Shown here piece after piece: positions 1-7,824 of a DNA stretch of 64,000 bases (positions within the stretch are counted from its first letter, which is position 1; each line of letters begins with the position of its first letter). The DNA lies in assembly GCF_016811235.1 (NCBI RefSeq), contig NZ_JAFBID010000004.1, forward strand, positions 1 to 64,000. The letters run 5' to 3'. The notes under the pieces were generated by a model, which was not told the DNA's origin, made no database searches, and saw only the letters and a program-made list of their open reading frames with translations. This DNA is from Microvirga arabica (GTDB lineage: Bacteria > Pseudomonadota > Alphaproteobacteria > Rhizobiales > Beijerinckiaceae). The position numbers and the translations under genes are program-made.

Positions 1-363
1 CTGGTTGGGCCGCTCGGGCTGGCATCGCCCCTCCCGTTGCACCACCATCTTGCGGCGCCGCGGCTGCTTGCTGCGCAGGGCCAGCCCTTCCTCGCGGTAG
101 AGCCGGTAGACGACATTGCGACCGACGGTCCAGCCCTCGCGCTTGAGCAGGATGTGAACGCGCCGGTAGCCATAGCGCACGCGCGTGCGCACGATCTCGT
201 GCATGCGCTGGCGCAGCTCGTGGCGCGGATCCCTCGTCAGCGGCTTGCGCTGGGTGGAGCGATGCTGGCCTGTGACCGAACACGCCCGCCGCTCACTGTA
301 GCCATGGGACGCTTGCACGTAGCGCACCACTTGCTTCAGGAGCGCGGGCCGGGAAACTTTTTT
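1..363 (-). CDS. IS3-family transposase OrfB, N-terminal part
   Basis: On the minus strand, in the -1 frame relative to orfA, the translation begins KKVSRPALLKQVVRY and continues through QASHGYSERRACSVTG, YGYRRVHILLKREGW and LYREEGLALRSKQPRRRK. This is the typical OrfB N-terminal region (helix-turn-helix-like part ahead of the DDE integrase core) of IS3 elements. No good independent start codon is seen; expression as an OrfAB fusion through the frameshift at 357-363 is expected. The catalytic DDE part lies beyond the window. Confidence 0.8.
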
Positions 364-617
364 GACAGCACATCCTGCAGCACGGCTTTGTCGAGGCTGA
401 GTTCGGCCACCAGCCGCTTGAGGCGGGCATTCTCCTCGACCACCTGCTTGAGCTCGCGCACCTGGTCCGATTCAAGGCCCGCGTACTGCTTCTTCCAGCG
501 GTAAAAGGTCTGCTCCGAGATCCCGACCTGCCGGATCAGGTCCGTCACCGGCAGCCCCAGTTCTGCCTGCTTCAGGACCGCCACGATCTGCTCAACCGAG
601 AAGCGCTTCTTCCTCAT
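336..617 (-). CDS. IS3-family transposase OrfA
   Basis: A 93-residue protein starting MRKKRFSVEQIVAVLKQAE. Residues 1-50 form the helix-turn-helix (VTDLIRQVGISEQTFYRWKK) that binds the terminal repeats; residues 55-88 (ELKQVVEENARLKRLVAEL) form the leucine-zipper-like coiled coil typical of IS3 OrfA. Length is normal for the family, and the layout resembles the IS407 group (inference). A Shine-Dalgarno-like AGGAGG lies just upstream of the ATG at 617. The product alone usually represses transposition; the OrfAB fusion is the transposase. Confidence 0.88.
   Translation of the reverse strand: MRKKRFSVEQIVAVLKQAELGLPVTDLIRQVGISEQTFYRWKKQYAGLESDQVRELKQVVEENARLKRLVAELSLDKAVLQDVLSKKFPGPRS
357..363 (-). 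promoter_or_regulatory. Programmed -1 frameshift heptamer A-AAA-AAG
   Basis: Read on the minus strand, orfA codons give (A)AA AAG within AAAAAAG at 363-357, a classical slippery heptamer. Slipping by -1 here moves from the orfA frame (KKFPGPRS, stop) into the orfB frame (KKVSRPALL). This is the known mechanism for making OrfAB in IS3 elements. Confidence 0.8.
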
Positions 618-690
618 GACAAACCTCCTTCACCGCAAAAGGAAATCTGCCGAGAAAACTAACATAAGAGCTGGACCACTTCCCCCGTGT

Positions 691-1041
691 CACCTCAATC
701 CGGACGAGCAACTCGCCCTGCTCCAGGAAGACCTATGCGGACCCAACATGGTCATGCGCATCGTATCCTTCGAAGGGCGGCCATTTGCCTACGCATAGGA
801 TTACGACGTCAGCTGCTGGCCGCAACCGCACCTCCGCGATCTGCCGCTGGGAACCAGGGCAGTCGACGCCTTTATTGGCGAGGTCAGCATGATCGGATTC
901 GGACATGGAGCCGCATTCCTAAGGCTCCTGGCTCAACGTCTTCGAGACGATGGTGCTCCTGTTGTCGCCATCGCCCCCCATGTCGAAACCGACGGGCTCA
1001 ACACGCCTATAGTAATGTTTGCGAAAGTTGAATTCCTGGTG
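691..1041 (+). pseudogene. Broken GNAT acetyltransferase, aminoglycoside 6'-N-acetyltransferase-like
   Basis: The frame starting at 691 reads HLNPDEQLALLQEDL, then RIVSFEGRPFAYA, a TAG stop at 796-798, then DYDVSCWPQPHL, AFIGEVSMIGFGHGAAFL and APVVAIAPHVETDGLN. The order of motifs, including the acetyl-CoA-binding GxGHG loop, matches plasmid AAC(6')-type and related Hyphomicrobiales acetyltransferases. The N-terminus is missing where the IS3 element begins, there is an in-frame stop, and recognisable similarity fades after about 1040. It is therefore a dead gene. Its original substrate cannot be fixed from this fragment; aminoglycosides are the nearest family guess. Confidence 0.65.
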
Positions 1042-1256
1042 CGCGTTCATGGCTTTGCCATTCCCCCTAAGACTTGCTTCATTCTAAGGATAACAGTCAT
1101 GGAACGGCACGAAATGTCTCGTAACACCTTCCGGCTTTTTGCTGCGACAGCTGCGTCGTAGCGAAGTAAGAAGGCTTGAGCGGAGCTGCCGAAGAACGGC
1201 AAGGAAATCTTGGGTTGGATCGCAGATCAACTTTCGGTGGCTATAGGGGCGGCAGC

Positions 1257-2471
1257 TTAGGAACGATGGTTCGGAAATAACAGGAACGCGAGGAATGACC
1301 CTCCGAACAGGAGGCCACCAAGTGCCATTGTCGGAGGGAAAGGCAATGCTGTGCCCAGGGCGGTGCCAATTGCAGCACAAGCCATTTGCAGGAACCCAAG
1401 GAGCGCCGATGCCAGGCCGGCTTGTTGGCCAAATGGTTGCAAGGCGATTGCTGTACCAAGCGGACTGACCAAGCCCATCCCGAACAGAAACGTCGTGATG
1501 GAGACTACAAACAAGGTGAAGCTCGGTGCGGCCGTTTCCGTAAGCAGGATTGCGCCTCCTGCGATAGCGATTATGGTACCTGCAACGGCAACCTTTCGTG
1601 CGTCCCAGCGGCGAGCCAAGCGCGGAGCGAGCAAGCCCGCCCCAAATACCACAAAGACAGTGCCCGCAAAGAATAGGGCGAGGTCCAAAGGAGAAAGTCC
1701 GAGAACATCAATGAGAATTGTTGGAGTAACGCCGAAGAATGCGAACAGTCCTCCTGCGAGGAAACCAACAGCTAGCCCCGGCCGGATGAATTTGACATCG
1801 ACAGCGAGATTCACATAAGCCGATGCAACAGTTCGGACTGAATGTGCCGCGCGCCGATCGGACGGATGAGTCTCACCCATTCTCGCAAGATAGTAGAGGC
1901 CCAGCACCCCGCCGAGAACGCCAACTAAGATGAATGTGGAGCGCCAGCCAAATATCGCTCCAAGTGCGCTTCCGAGCAGGGGAGAGAAGCCAGGGGCAGC
2001 CGCCATTGCGATCATCGTTAGAGACAGAGCCCTCGCCAGTGGCTCGCCTTCAAACAGATCCCGCGCGATGGCCCGCGACAGAACGGACGCTGCTGAGGCT
2101 CCAAGGGCCTGAATGATACGACCAGCTATCAGCGTCCCAAGACTATCGGCAGACGCACAGATTGTGCAGCCAAGGATGAACACGATCAATCCTCCGAGCA
2201 CAAGTTGCCTGCGTCCGAACCGGTCTGACAGCGGCCCCACAACGACTTGCCCCGCTGCGAAGGCCATGAAGAAACTGGAAAGCGTCAAGCTGAGGTCTCG
2301 TGACGAGATTCCGAAGGCGGCCGCTAACGCAGGGAACGTCGGGAGTATGATGTTCGTCGCGAGCATACCAATCGCACCGAGGCATGCCAGGAGCGTCAGC
2401 ACACCGCCTGTTGACTTGCTCTCGCTGACCGTGGCCGCAGCCACATTCGCGTTCCTATTGGTTGTAGGCAC
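1257..2471 (-). CDS. MFS multidrug efflux transporter, Bcr/CflA type
   Basis: A 404-residue inner-membrane proton antiporter of the 12-helix DHA1 group. Motif A between helices 2 and 3 reads GPLSDRFGRRQLVLGG, and the helix-5 region GALGAIFGWRSTFILVGVLG fits motif C/Bcr-type exporters. Length is normal for Bcr/CflA (about 400). The start is a GTG at 2471, preceded by GAGGGAGACGACCT as ribosome-binding region. It lies 200 bp downstream of a TetR gene on the same strand, suggesting the regulator controls it. Substrate is unknown; Bcr/CflA proteins export bicyclomycin, chloramphenicol and similar compounds. Confidence 0.88.
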   Translation of the reverse strand: MPTTNRNANVAAATVSESKSTGGVLTLLACLGAIGMLATNIILPTFPALAAAFGISSRDLSLTLSSFFMAFAAGQVVVGPLSDRFGRRQLVLGGLIVFILGCTICASADSLGTLIAGRIIQALGASAASVLSRAIARDLFEGEPLARALSLTMIAMAAAPGFSPLLGSALGAIFGWRSTFILVGVLGGVLGLYYLARMGETHPSDRRAAHSVRTVASAYVNLAVDVKFIRPGLAVGFLAGGLFAFFGVTPTILIDVLGLSPLDLALFFAGTVFVVFGAGLLAPRLARRWDARKVAVAGTIIAIAGGAILLTETAAPSFTLFVVSITTFLFGMGLVSPLGTAIALQPFGQQAGLASALLGFLQMACAAIGTALGTALPFPPTMALGGLLFGGSFLAFLLFPNHRS

Positions 2472-2671
2472 AGGTCGTCTCCCTCAGGCTCAGTACTGGA
2501 CGTCAGTGCGTCAGTGTTATGTTAAAACCCGATCTCACTCAGCTTGTGGGCTCGCCGGCGGGAGTTGCGTGGACTCGTCCTGTCTCTGAGGATCAGGAGT
2601 GTAGAACGCGAACTCTCGCTGGCTTGGTTTTTCTGCTTTCGACATAGGACAGGTAGTGTACCTAGAACTCG

Positions 2672-3268
2672 CTAGGTGTTCCGCTGCGCGAGCCGCAGGG
2701 CGGCGTCCTGTCCGGATAGGAGGATTGCCTCAGCAAGCGCAGGGTCTGCTGTGACACGAGCGAGTTGCAGTGTTCCGATCATGAGCGCAAAGATCGAATA
2801 GGCGGCTTCCCTTGCCTTTGCTTTCGACATTGTTGAGGGCAATTCAGAAACGATGATCTCCACCATCTCGTCCGCAGCCTGGGCCATTATGTCCCGGCTT
2901 TGCGGATCATTGCGGGCCACCTCCGGAGCAAGAGCGGCGACGGAGCAGCCTTTCCCCGGGTGATTACGATGCGGCATAGACAAATAGCGCCGCACGATAG
3001 CTTCCAGGCCATCCTCGCCGCGCTCGCGGGCACCTCGCGCCTGTTCAAGCCAGTCCTCACGTTTACTGGCGTGAGCCTCAGCGAGAGCCTCGCGAACGAG
3101 GGCATCTTTGGATCTGAAGTGCGCATAGAAGCCGCCATGGGTAAGCCCAGCCTCGGACATCAGTCCAGCGATGCTGACGGGCTCAATCCCCTGGGCGCGA
3201 AACTGCTCGGCTGCAATCTCGACGACCCGTTTGTGCGTCTGCTCCTTACGACCTTTCTCGTACGGCAT
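2672..3268 (-). CDS. TetR/AcrR-family transcriptional regulator
   Basis: A 198-residue repressor-type protein. The N-terminal DNA-binding domain is clear: RVVEIAAEQFRAQGIEPVSI followed by IAGLMSEAGLTHGGFYAHF (residues about 12-60), with the FYxHF signature of TetR helix 3. The C-terminal part (about 75-195) is the ligand/dimer domain, with GCSVAALAPEVAR resembling regulators of the NemR/AcrR-like group. The ATG at 3268 has GAGGAG upstream. It is divergent from the thiolase gene, and the shared 78-bp gap holds a 35-bp palindrome centred at 3315, the likely operator. Control of both the thiolase and the downstream exporter is inferred. Confidence 0.9.
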   Translation of the reverse strand: MPYEKGRKEQTHKRVVEIAAEQFRAQGIEPVSIAGLMSEAGLTHGGFYAHFRSKDALVREALAEAHASKREDWLEQARGARERGEDGLEAIVRRYLSMPHRNHPGKGCSVAALAPEVARNDPQSRDIMAQAADEMVEIIVSELPSTMSKAKAREAAYSIFALMIGTLQLARVTADPALAEAILLSGQDAALRLAQRNT

Positions 3269-3297
3269 GCCTGCTCCTCGCTTCCTACTGGACTATG

Positions 3298-3332
3298 CAT
3301 TGCATAACACATATGGTATGTGTAACACAATG
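3298..3332. promoter_or_regulatory. Palindromic operator between tetR and thiolase genes
   Basis: Two nested inverted repeats share one centre (3315): an inner ACACATA-TGG-TATGTGT (3307-3323) and an outer CATTG...CAATG (3298-3302 and 3328-3332). Nested arms with a common dyad are typical TetR-family operators. The position between divergent starts at 3268 and 3347 supports control of both genes. Binding is inferred. Confidence 0.7.
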
Positions 3333-3346
3333 TATTGGAGATCAAT

Positions 3347-4537
3347 ATGCCATCACCCGATCCCGTCGTCATCGCTTCCGGCGTCCGCACTCCTCTCGGG
3401 CGCTTCCAAGGCAACCTCTCCGGGATGACAGCCTCAACCCTTGGCAGTCACGTTATTCGTGCCGCGCTCGAGCGGTCCGGCCTTGAGCCCGAAAAGGTGG
3501 ATGAAGTCCTGATGGGGTGCGTATTGTCGGCTGGCCAGGGGCAAGCGCCAGCCAGACAGGCGGCTCGTGGAGCTGGTCTACCGGATACAACGGGTGCGAC
3601 TACGGTCAATAAGGTCTGCGGCTCGGGTATGAAGGCAACGATGATCGCGCATGATCTTATTCTCGCAGGATCAGCTAGAATTGTGGTCTCCGGCGGAATG
3701 GAGTCCATGTCCAATGCGCCGTACCTCCTGGCAAAGGCCCGCAGCGGTTACCGTGTTGGTCATGACCGCCTGATCGACCACATGATGATGGATGGTCTGG
3801 AGGACGCCTACGATGGTGGGCGCCCGATGGGTGACTTTGGTGAGGCGACCGCCGAAGCCTACCAGTTCAGCCGAGCCGACCAGGACGCCTATGCGGCCGA
3901 GACACTGTCCCGCGCACGAAGGGCTGTCGCGGAGGGCGGCTTCGCCGCCGAGATCGCGCCTATCCTCATTCCCGGCAAGATGGGCGAAACGACCATCGAT
4001 GCGGACGAGAATCCCCTCAAGGTGTCGCCGGACCGAATCTCGTTTCTGAGGCCGGCGTTCCGCCCCAATGGCACCATCACAGCGGCGACCTCTTCAGCCA
4101 ACGCCGATGGATCGGCAGCACTCATTCTCACGCGCCGTTCAGTTGCAGAGCGTGAAGGCCTGCCTATGCTCGCGGAAATTAGAGGCCATGCAACCCACTC
4201 CCATGACCCGGCTTGGTTCACGACTGCGCCAATTCCAGCAATCAGAAAACTTTTAGAAAGAGTAGGGTGGACCGTCGGCGATGTGGACCTGTTCGAGATC
4301 AATGAGGCCTTCGCAGTTGTCGCGATGGCGGCGCAGCGAGATCTCGGCATTCCTCGCGACATCCTCAATGTGAATGGTGGCGCCTGCGCCCTAGGTCACC
4401 CCATTGGCGCGACGGGTGCCCGCCTGATCGTGACCTTGCTCCACGCGCTGGAGCGCCACGGATTGTGCCGCGGGGTGGCTTCCCTGTGCATTGGCGGCGG
4501 TGAGGCGACGGCAATCGCCATTGAACGCACCGCTTGA
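3347..4537 (+). CDS. Acetyl-CoA C-acetyltransferase (thiolase)
   Basis: A 396-residue cytosolic thiolase that condenses or cleaves acyl-CoA units (2 acetyl-CoA to acetoacetyl-CoA, or beta-oxidation thiolysis). The nucleophile Cys91 sits in NKVCGSGMKA; the C-terminal NGGACALGHPIGATGAR carries the catalytic His, and SLCIGGGEATA the second Cys. Length is normal. The ATG at 3347 is chosen because TTGGAG precedes it at proper spacing; an upstream TTG in frame at 3335 is less likely. The TetR gene is divergent, so expression is probably ligand-induced. It could serve polyhydroxybutyrate synthesis or fatty-acid/ketone use; no other gene of either pathway is adjacent. Confidence 0.9.
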   Translation: MPSPDPVVIASGVRTPLGRFQGNLSGMTASTLGSHVIRAALERSGLEPEKVDEVLMGCVLSAGQGQAPARQAARGAGLPDTTGATTVNKVCGSGMKATMIAHDLILAGSARIVVSGGMESMSNAPYLLAKARSGYRVGHDRLIDHMMMDGLEDAYDGGRPMGDFGEATAEAYQFSRADQDAYAAETLSRARRAVAEGGFAAEIAPILIPGKMGETTIDADENPLKVSPDRISFLRPAFRPNGTITAATSSANADGSAALILTRRSVAEREGLPMLAEIRGHATHSHDPAWFTTAPIPAIRKLLERVGWTVGDVDLFEINEAFAVVAMAAQRDLGIPRDILNVNGGACALGHPIGATGARLIVTLLHALERHGLCRGVASLCIGGGEATAIAIERTA

Positions 4538-4672
4538 GCGCCGGATGCGCTCGGCTTGGTGGAGAATGGTCCTGCTTGGGCCATCTGACTCCCGGCGACT
4601 GGAAATGACTTCCATAACAATCACAGGCTTGTCTCTCGATGATAATTCTCAGGCCTTAGAAGACACGAACAC

Positions 4673-5782
4673 ATGAGTACACAACTTCCTGCGCTTGGAG
4701 TAGAGCCAATCGTTAAGTCAAGCGTCCGAATCGGTGTCCTGGCTCCGCTAACTCGACCTGGCTGGGTTAAGGCAGGACGACACTTGCTCGCTGGACTTGA
4801 GCTGGCCGTTTGCGAGGTCAATGATCGTGGCGGAGTCGCCGGAAGACCACTTGATCTAGTCGTTCGAGACACCGCGGCTGATCCTCAGGTAGCTGCGGAA
4901 GCCGTCGATGAGTTGGCTGACCTAGGCGTTGTTGCCTTGGCGGGTGAGTATCATAGTGTCGTCGCTCGCGCCGCTGCTGCCAGGGCCGACGCCCGCGGCC
5001 TGCCGTTCCTCTGCTCATCAGCCGTGCTCGACGCGCTCACCGAACAGCCAACCGACTGGGTGGCGCGTATCGCCCCGGCGCAGTCTTACGGCTGGCAGAT
5101 CTACGCTGACTTCCTCTTCAGCGCAGGCCACCGTCGCATCGCCGTAGCCGCCGACTCAAGTATCTATTGGGCATCGGGAGCTCGCATTCTCCGGGACTAT
5201 CTCGCTCCACGCGGCGGTACCGTCATCGAACTCGACATGCGCTCGCTTCCGCCTAGGGCCGTGTGCGACGAGCTTGTCGGCAATGGTGCCACAGCGTTGC
5301 TTCTTCTGGTCGGCCACCCGGAGCCGGCAGTGTCGATTGTCAAATCCGTTCGCCAGGACCAACGGCTTGTCGGGATTATGATTGGTGCTCCAGCCGGGCA
5401 ACCAGAGTTCACCGAATGGGCGACGTTGCTGGGCAGCGGCGGTGCCGCGATCCCGTTCCTGCGCTACCTGCCCGACCGCCTCAGCCCGCTCGGGACAAGA
5501 GTCGCGACGGCCCTCCGCAACCAGCTAGCCGAAGAGCCTTCCTTTGTCGCCTTCGAGGGCTATGACACGATAGCCGTCCTCGTCGAGGTATTGCGCTCTC
5601 GTGCGGGCTGGGCGCACGCTGCCGATCCTTGGTCGCGGGTCGTAGCTGAAGGCACTCGTGGCAGGATACAGTTCTCCCGCGTACCAAGGATCAGTGTGTG
5701 GCAGTGGGCTTGGGCGCCAATCCAAGTCGTTGATCGAGATCCGGAGGAACCAAATCGCTTCCGTACACTCTACACGGCATGA
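4673..5782 (+). CDS. Amino-acid/amide-type substrate-binding protein without signal peptide
   Basis: A 369-residue protein with the Leu/Ile/Val-binding fold (Peripla_BP_6 type): VRIGVLAPLTRPGWVKAGR near residue 18, ELAVCEVNDRGGVAGRPLDL, then LAGEYHSVVARAAAARADA and PFLCSSAVLDALTEQ, and a second lobe from about 150. No hydrophobic signal sequence precedes the fold; the start at 4673 follows AGACACGAACAC with a poor ribosome site, and no upstream in-frame extension adds one. No permease or ATPase gene is adjacent. It follows the thiolase by 135 bp on the same strand. A cytoplasmic sensor role, like AmiC for amides, is an inference; loss of the signal peptide in a decayed transporter is the alternative. 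Confidence 0.7.
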   Translation: MSTQLPALGVEPIVKSSVRIGVLAPLTRPGWVKAGRHLLAGLELAVCEVNDRGGVAGRPLDLVVRDTAADPQVAAEAVDELADLGVVALAGEYHSVVARAAAARADARGLPFLCSSAVLDALTEQPTDWVARIAPAQSYGWQIYADFLFSAGHRRIAVAADSSIYWASGARILRDYLAPRGGTVIELDMRSLPPRAVCDELVGNGATALLLLVGHPEPAVSIVKSVRQDQRLVGIMIGAPAGQPEFTEWATLLGSGGAAIPFLRYLPDRLSPLGTRVATALRNQLAEEPSFVAFEGYDTIAVLVEVLRSRAGWAHAADPWSRVVAEGTRGRIQFSRVPRISVWQWAWAPIQVVDRDPEEPNRFRTLYTA

Positions 5783-5793
5783 TCATGTCTGGA

Positions 5794-6029
5794 TGGACTT
5801 GCTTCGCGAAAATGGAGAGCACTTCAATGAACCGGGAGGATCTCCATGCCCCAAACCTATCAACGCTTTACCAAAGAGTTTCAGGATGAGGCCGTTCGGC
5901 TTGCTCTGACCAGCGGCCGCAGCCGCCCCGCTCGGCGTCATTCGACGCTCGACTACGTCAGTCCGGTTCAGTTCGAAAGGCTGACCGGATAGACAGCAAA
6001 ACGCCCTCCACTAAACCGAAGCAACTCCA
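5794..6029 (+). mobile_element. 236-bp MITE-like deletion derivative of an IS3 element
   Basis: Imperfect 25-bp terminal inverted repeats lie at 5794-5818 and 6005-6029; they share TGGA-TTGCTTCG and TGGAG blocks. Between them a 48-codon frame joins the start of an OrfA to the end of an OrfB (5846-5992). The middle of the parent element, about 1 kb in a full IS3 copy, is gone. No clear target-site duplication is seen. Such a short element with both ends intact could be moved only by a transposase supplied in trans. Confidence 0.7.
5846..5992 (+). pseudogene. Fused OrfA-head/OrfB-tail remnant of IS3 transposase
   Basis: The 48-residue translation begins MPQTYQRFTKEFQDEAVRLA, an OrfA N-terminus, and ends RHSTLDYVSPVQFERLTG, the usual OrfB C-terminus. 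A strong GGGAGGA precedes the ATG. The two parts are in frame, so a small protein could be made, but it lacks both the DNA-binding and DDE domains. Confidence 0.75.
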
Positions 6030-6242
6030 CAAACGCTTTGTGATGTCTCGCTGGTGTGCGATCGCCAGCCTGACTCCGGGTTTTTGTTGAACCTTTGGTG
6101 GTTGATGGATCCCGCTGAGAAAGCGGAACTTCGCATGCTGCAACGATAGAGGCTGGTTCGTGCGCGTGCGAACGACAGAGATATCCCTGCACCTCGCAGG
6201 GTGTCGCGAGTAGATCGGGCTCTGCGTTCTGTCGTCGCCTGA

Positions 6243-6446
6243 CTGGTCAACTCGATGGACCTGTCCGTGCACTTTCTGGCGATGCCCGCCATCGTGGGGG
6301 ATCTTGACCCGGCGGCATCGGAACTGCTCTGGATCAACGACATCTACGGCTTCATGGTCACGGGCTTTCTCGTGACCATGGGCACGCTCGGCGATCGCAT
6401 CGGCCGTTGGCGTGACATTCGCTCCATCGACCCTGTCAGAATATAG
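6243..6446 (+). pseudogene. Fragment of a DHA2-family MFS exporter (SmvA/QacA-like)
   Basis: The translation LVNSMDLSVHFLAMPAIVGD, then ELLWINDIYGFMVTGFLVT and MGTLGDRIGRW, matches helices 1-2 and motif A of 14-helix drug exporters. After about 6410 the frame runs into unrelated sequence and stops at 6446. An in-frame stop (6240-6242) precedes it. Only about 55 of some 500 residues remain, so this is a relic. Nothing else is recognised between the IS relic and the M24 gene. Confidence 0.7.
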
Positions 6447-6509
6447 ATGCGCTCCATGTGCGCAAAGAGCGGTCCGAACAACAATGCTCCGCAAGTGCAC
6501 CGGAAGGTT

Positions 6510-7652
6510 TTAGGCGAATGGTTCGGTTGGGCTTTTAGCGGGCATGGTGAACCAGCTGGGACCAGTGTCGGTCATATGAATGTGGTCCTCAAGGCGGATG
6601 CCGAATCTACCCGGAAACACGATCATCGGTTCGTTCGAGAAGCACATCCCGGGTTCAAGTAGGGTCGAGTTGCCGGAAACTAGGTAAGGCTCCTCGTGGA
6701 TCTCGAGCCCGAGCCCATGGCCGGCGCGGTGAGGGAGGCCTGGAAGAGCATAGCCCGGCCCAAGACCATAAGTGGAAAGAACACGACGGGCCGCATCATC
6801 GAGACTGCCGCAAGTTGCTCCTAAACGGGCTGCCTCAAAGACAGCCTGTTGCGCCTCGCGCTCAATCGCCCAAGCTCGTGCGAATTCCCTAGTCGGCTTC
6901 TCCAGCACGTAGGTGCGGGTTATGTCGGAGTGATAGCCGTCGATCCGGCAGCCCGTGTCTACGAGCACGACATCACCGGGTGCATAGACTTGGTCGCTGT
7001 CCGCACCGTGCGGATGAGCGGTCGCAGGCCCGAAGGAAACGATGCAAAAAGAAGAGCCGCCATGCGCGCCGAGAGCCCGGTGCTGTTCATCAGCATACCG
7101 CACCGCCTCGGACGCCCGCACACCCGGCTTGATGAAGGCATGCACACGACGCTGAACCTCGAGCGTCAGGCTCATGGCATGTTTGATAAGATTGATCTCG
7201 GACGGGGATTTGCGGATTCTCAGGTTGCGGATCAGCCGGCCGCCATCGACCAGGCGCTCAGCGCCAAAGACGTCGACAAGCTGATGGTAGACGAACAGCG
7301 GCAGGCTATCGTCGAGGGCGAGCTTCACGCCGGGTTGTACGAGGGAGGCGATCAGCGCGGCGCTACTTTCGTCCTCCTGCCAGGTGACGATTTCACCATG
7401 GATCCGAGAAAGGGTTTCGACACGGCTCCGCTCGAACTCAGGGACAATGTAGTAGATGCCATCTAACGTCACGAGAGCGCCAAGCAGGCGTTCGCTCGGA
7501 CGCCAGACAAGGCCAGTGAAATAGCGCAGGCTCTCTGTCGAGCCGAGCAAAAGGCCACTGACGCCTCTCTCCTCAATAGAAGCTTGCAAACGCGCGATCC
7601 GCTGTTGCCGCTCCTCATCCGATATCCTCGGGACAGGGTGAGACCAGGACAT
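6510..7652 (-). CDS. M24-family metallopeptidase (Xaa-Pro dipeptidase-like)
   Basis: A 380-residue protein with a creatinase-type N-terminal domain (about 10-140) and a pita-bread catalytic domain (about 150-375). Metal ligands are visible: VDTGCRIDGYHSDITRTY (two Asp), HRAGHGLGLEIHE (His), SNEPMIV (Glu) and RLEDHI (Glu). This set binds two Mn/Co/Zn ions and cleaves X-Pro peptides or C-N bonds of related small molecules. The ATG at 7652 is preferred over 7721 because AGGAAAGG precedes it and homology starts there. It is the last gene of the importer operon, so it probably acts on the imported substrate. Confidence 0.85.
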   Translation of the reverse strand: MSWSHPVPRISDEERQQRIARLQASIEERGVSGLLLGSTESLRYFTGLVWRPSERLLGALVTLDGIYYIVPEFERSRVETLSRIHGEIVTWQEDESSAALIASLVQPGVKLALDDSLPLFVYHQLVDVFGAERLVDGGRLIRNLRIRKSPSEINLIKHAMSLTLEVQRRVHAFIKPGVRASEAVRYADEQHRALGAHGGSSFCIVSFGPATAHPHGADSDQVYAPGDVVLVDTGCRIDGYHSDITRTYVLEKPTREFARAWAIEREAQQAVFEAARLGATCGSLDDAARRVLSTYGLGPGYALPGLPHRAGHGLGLEIHEEPYLVSGNSTLLEPGMCFSNEPMIVFPGRFGIRLEDHIHMTDTGPSWFTMPAKSPTEPFA

Positions 7653-7824
7653 GTTAGGTTTCCTTTCCTCGCGTTTGTACTTTGAGTGCGCGAAATGCGG
7701 CATTACTCGCCACGAGGGCATTGCTGATGAAACTGCTGCGGCTTGCCTGAGGTCAGGGCACTAGGCCGATCCCTTGGGTTGCCTCACAGATCCGGACCTC
7801 TGATATCGCCAGGGTCTAGATCAT

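Larger units (their letters stand above)
1..692 (-). mobile_element. IS3-family insertion sequence, cut by window start
   Basis: An IS3-type element runs leftwards off the window edge. It holds orfA (617-336) and orfB (about 363 to beyond 1) joined by a -1 frameshift signal, the standard IS3 layout. The inside end is near 690: minus-strand sequence starting TGACACGGGGGAAGTGG lies just before the point where homology to a GNAT acetyltransferase begins on the plus strand (691). That makes the element a likely cause of the missing 5' end of that gene. The other terminal repeat and any target duplication are outside the window, so the exact end is inferred. Confidence 0.8.
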
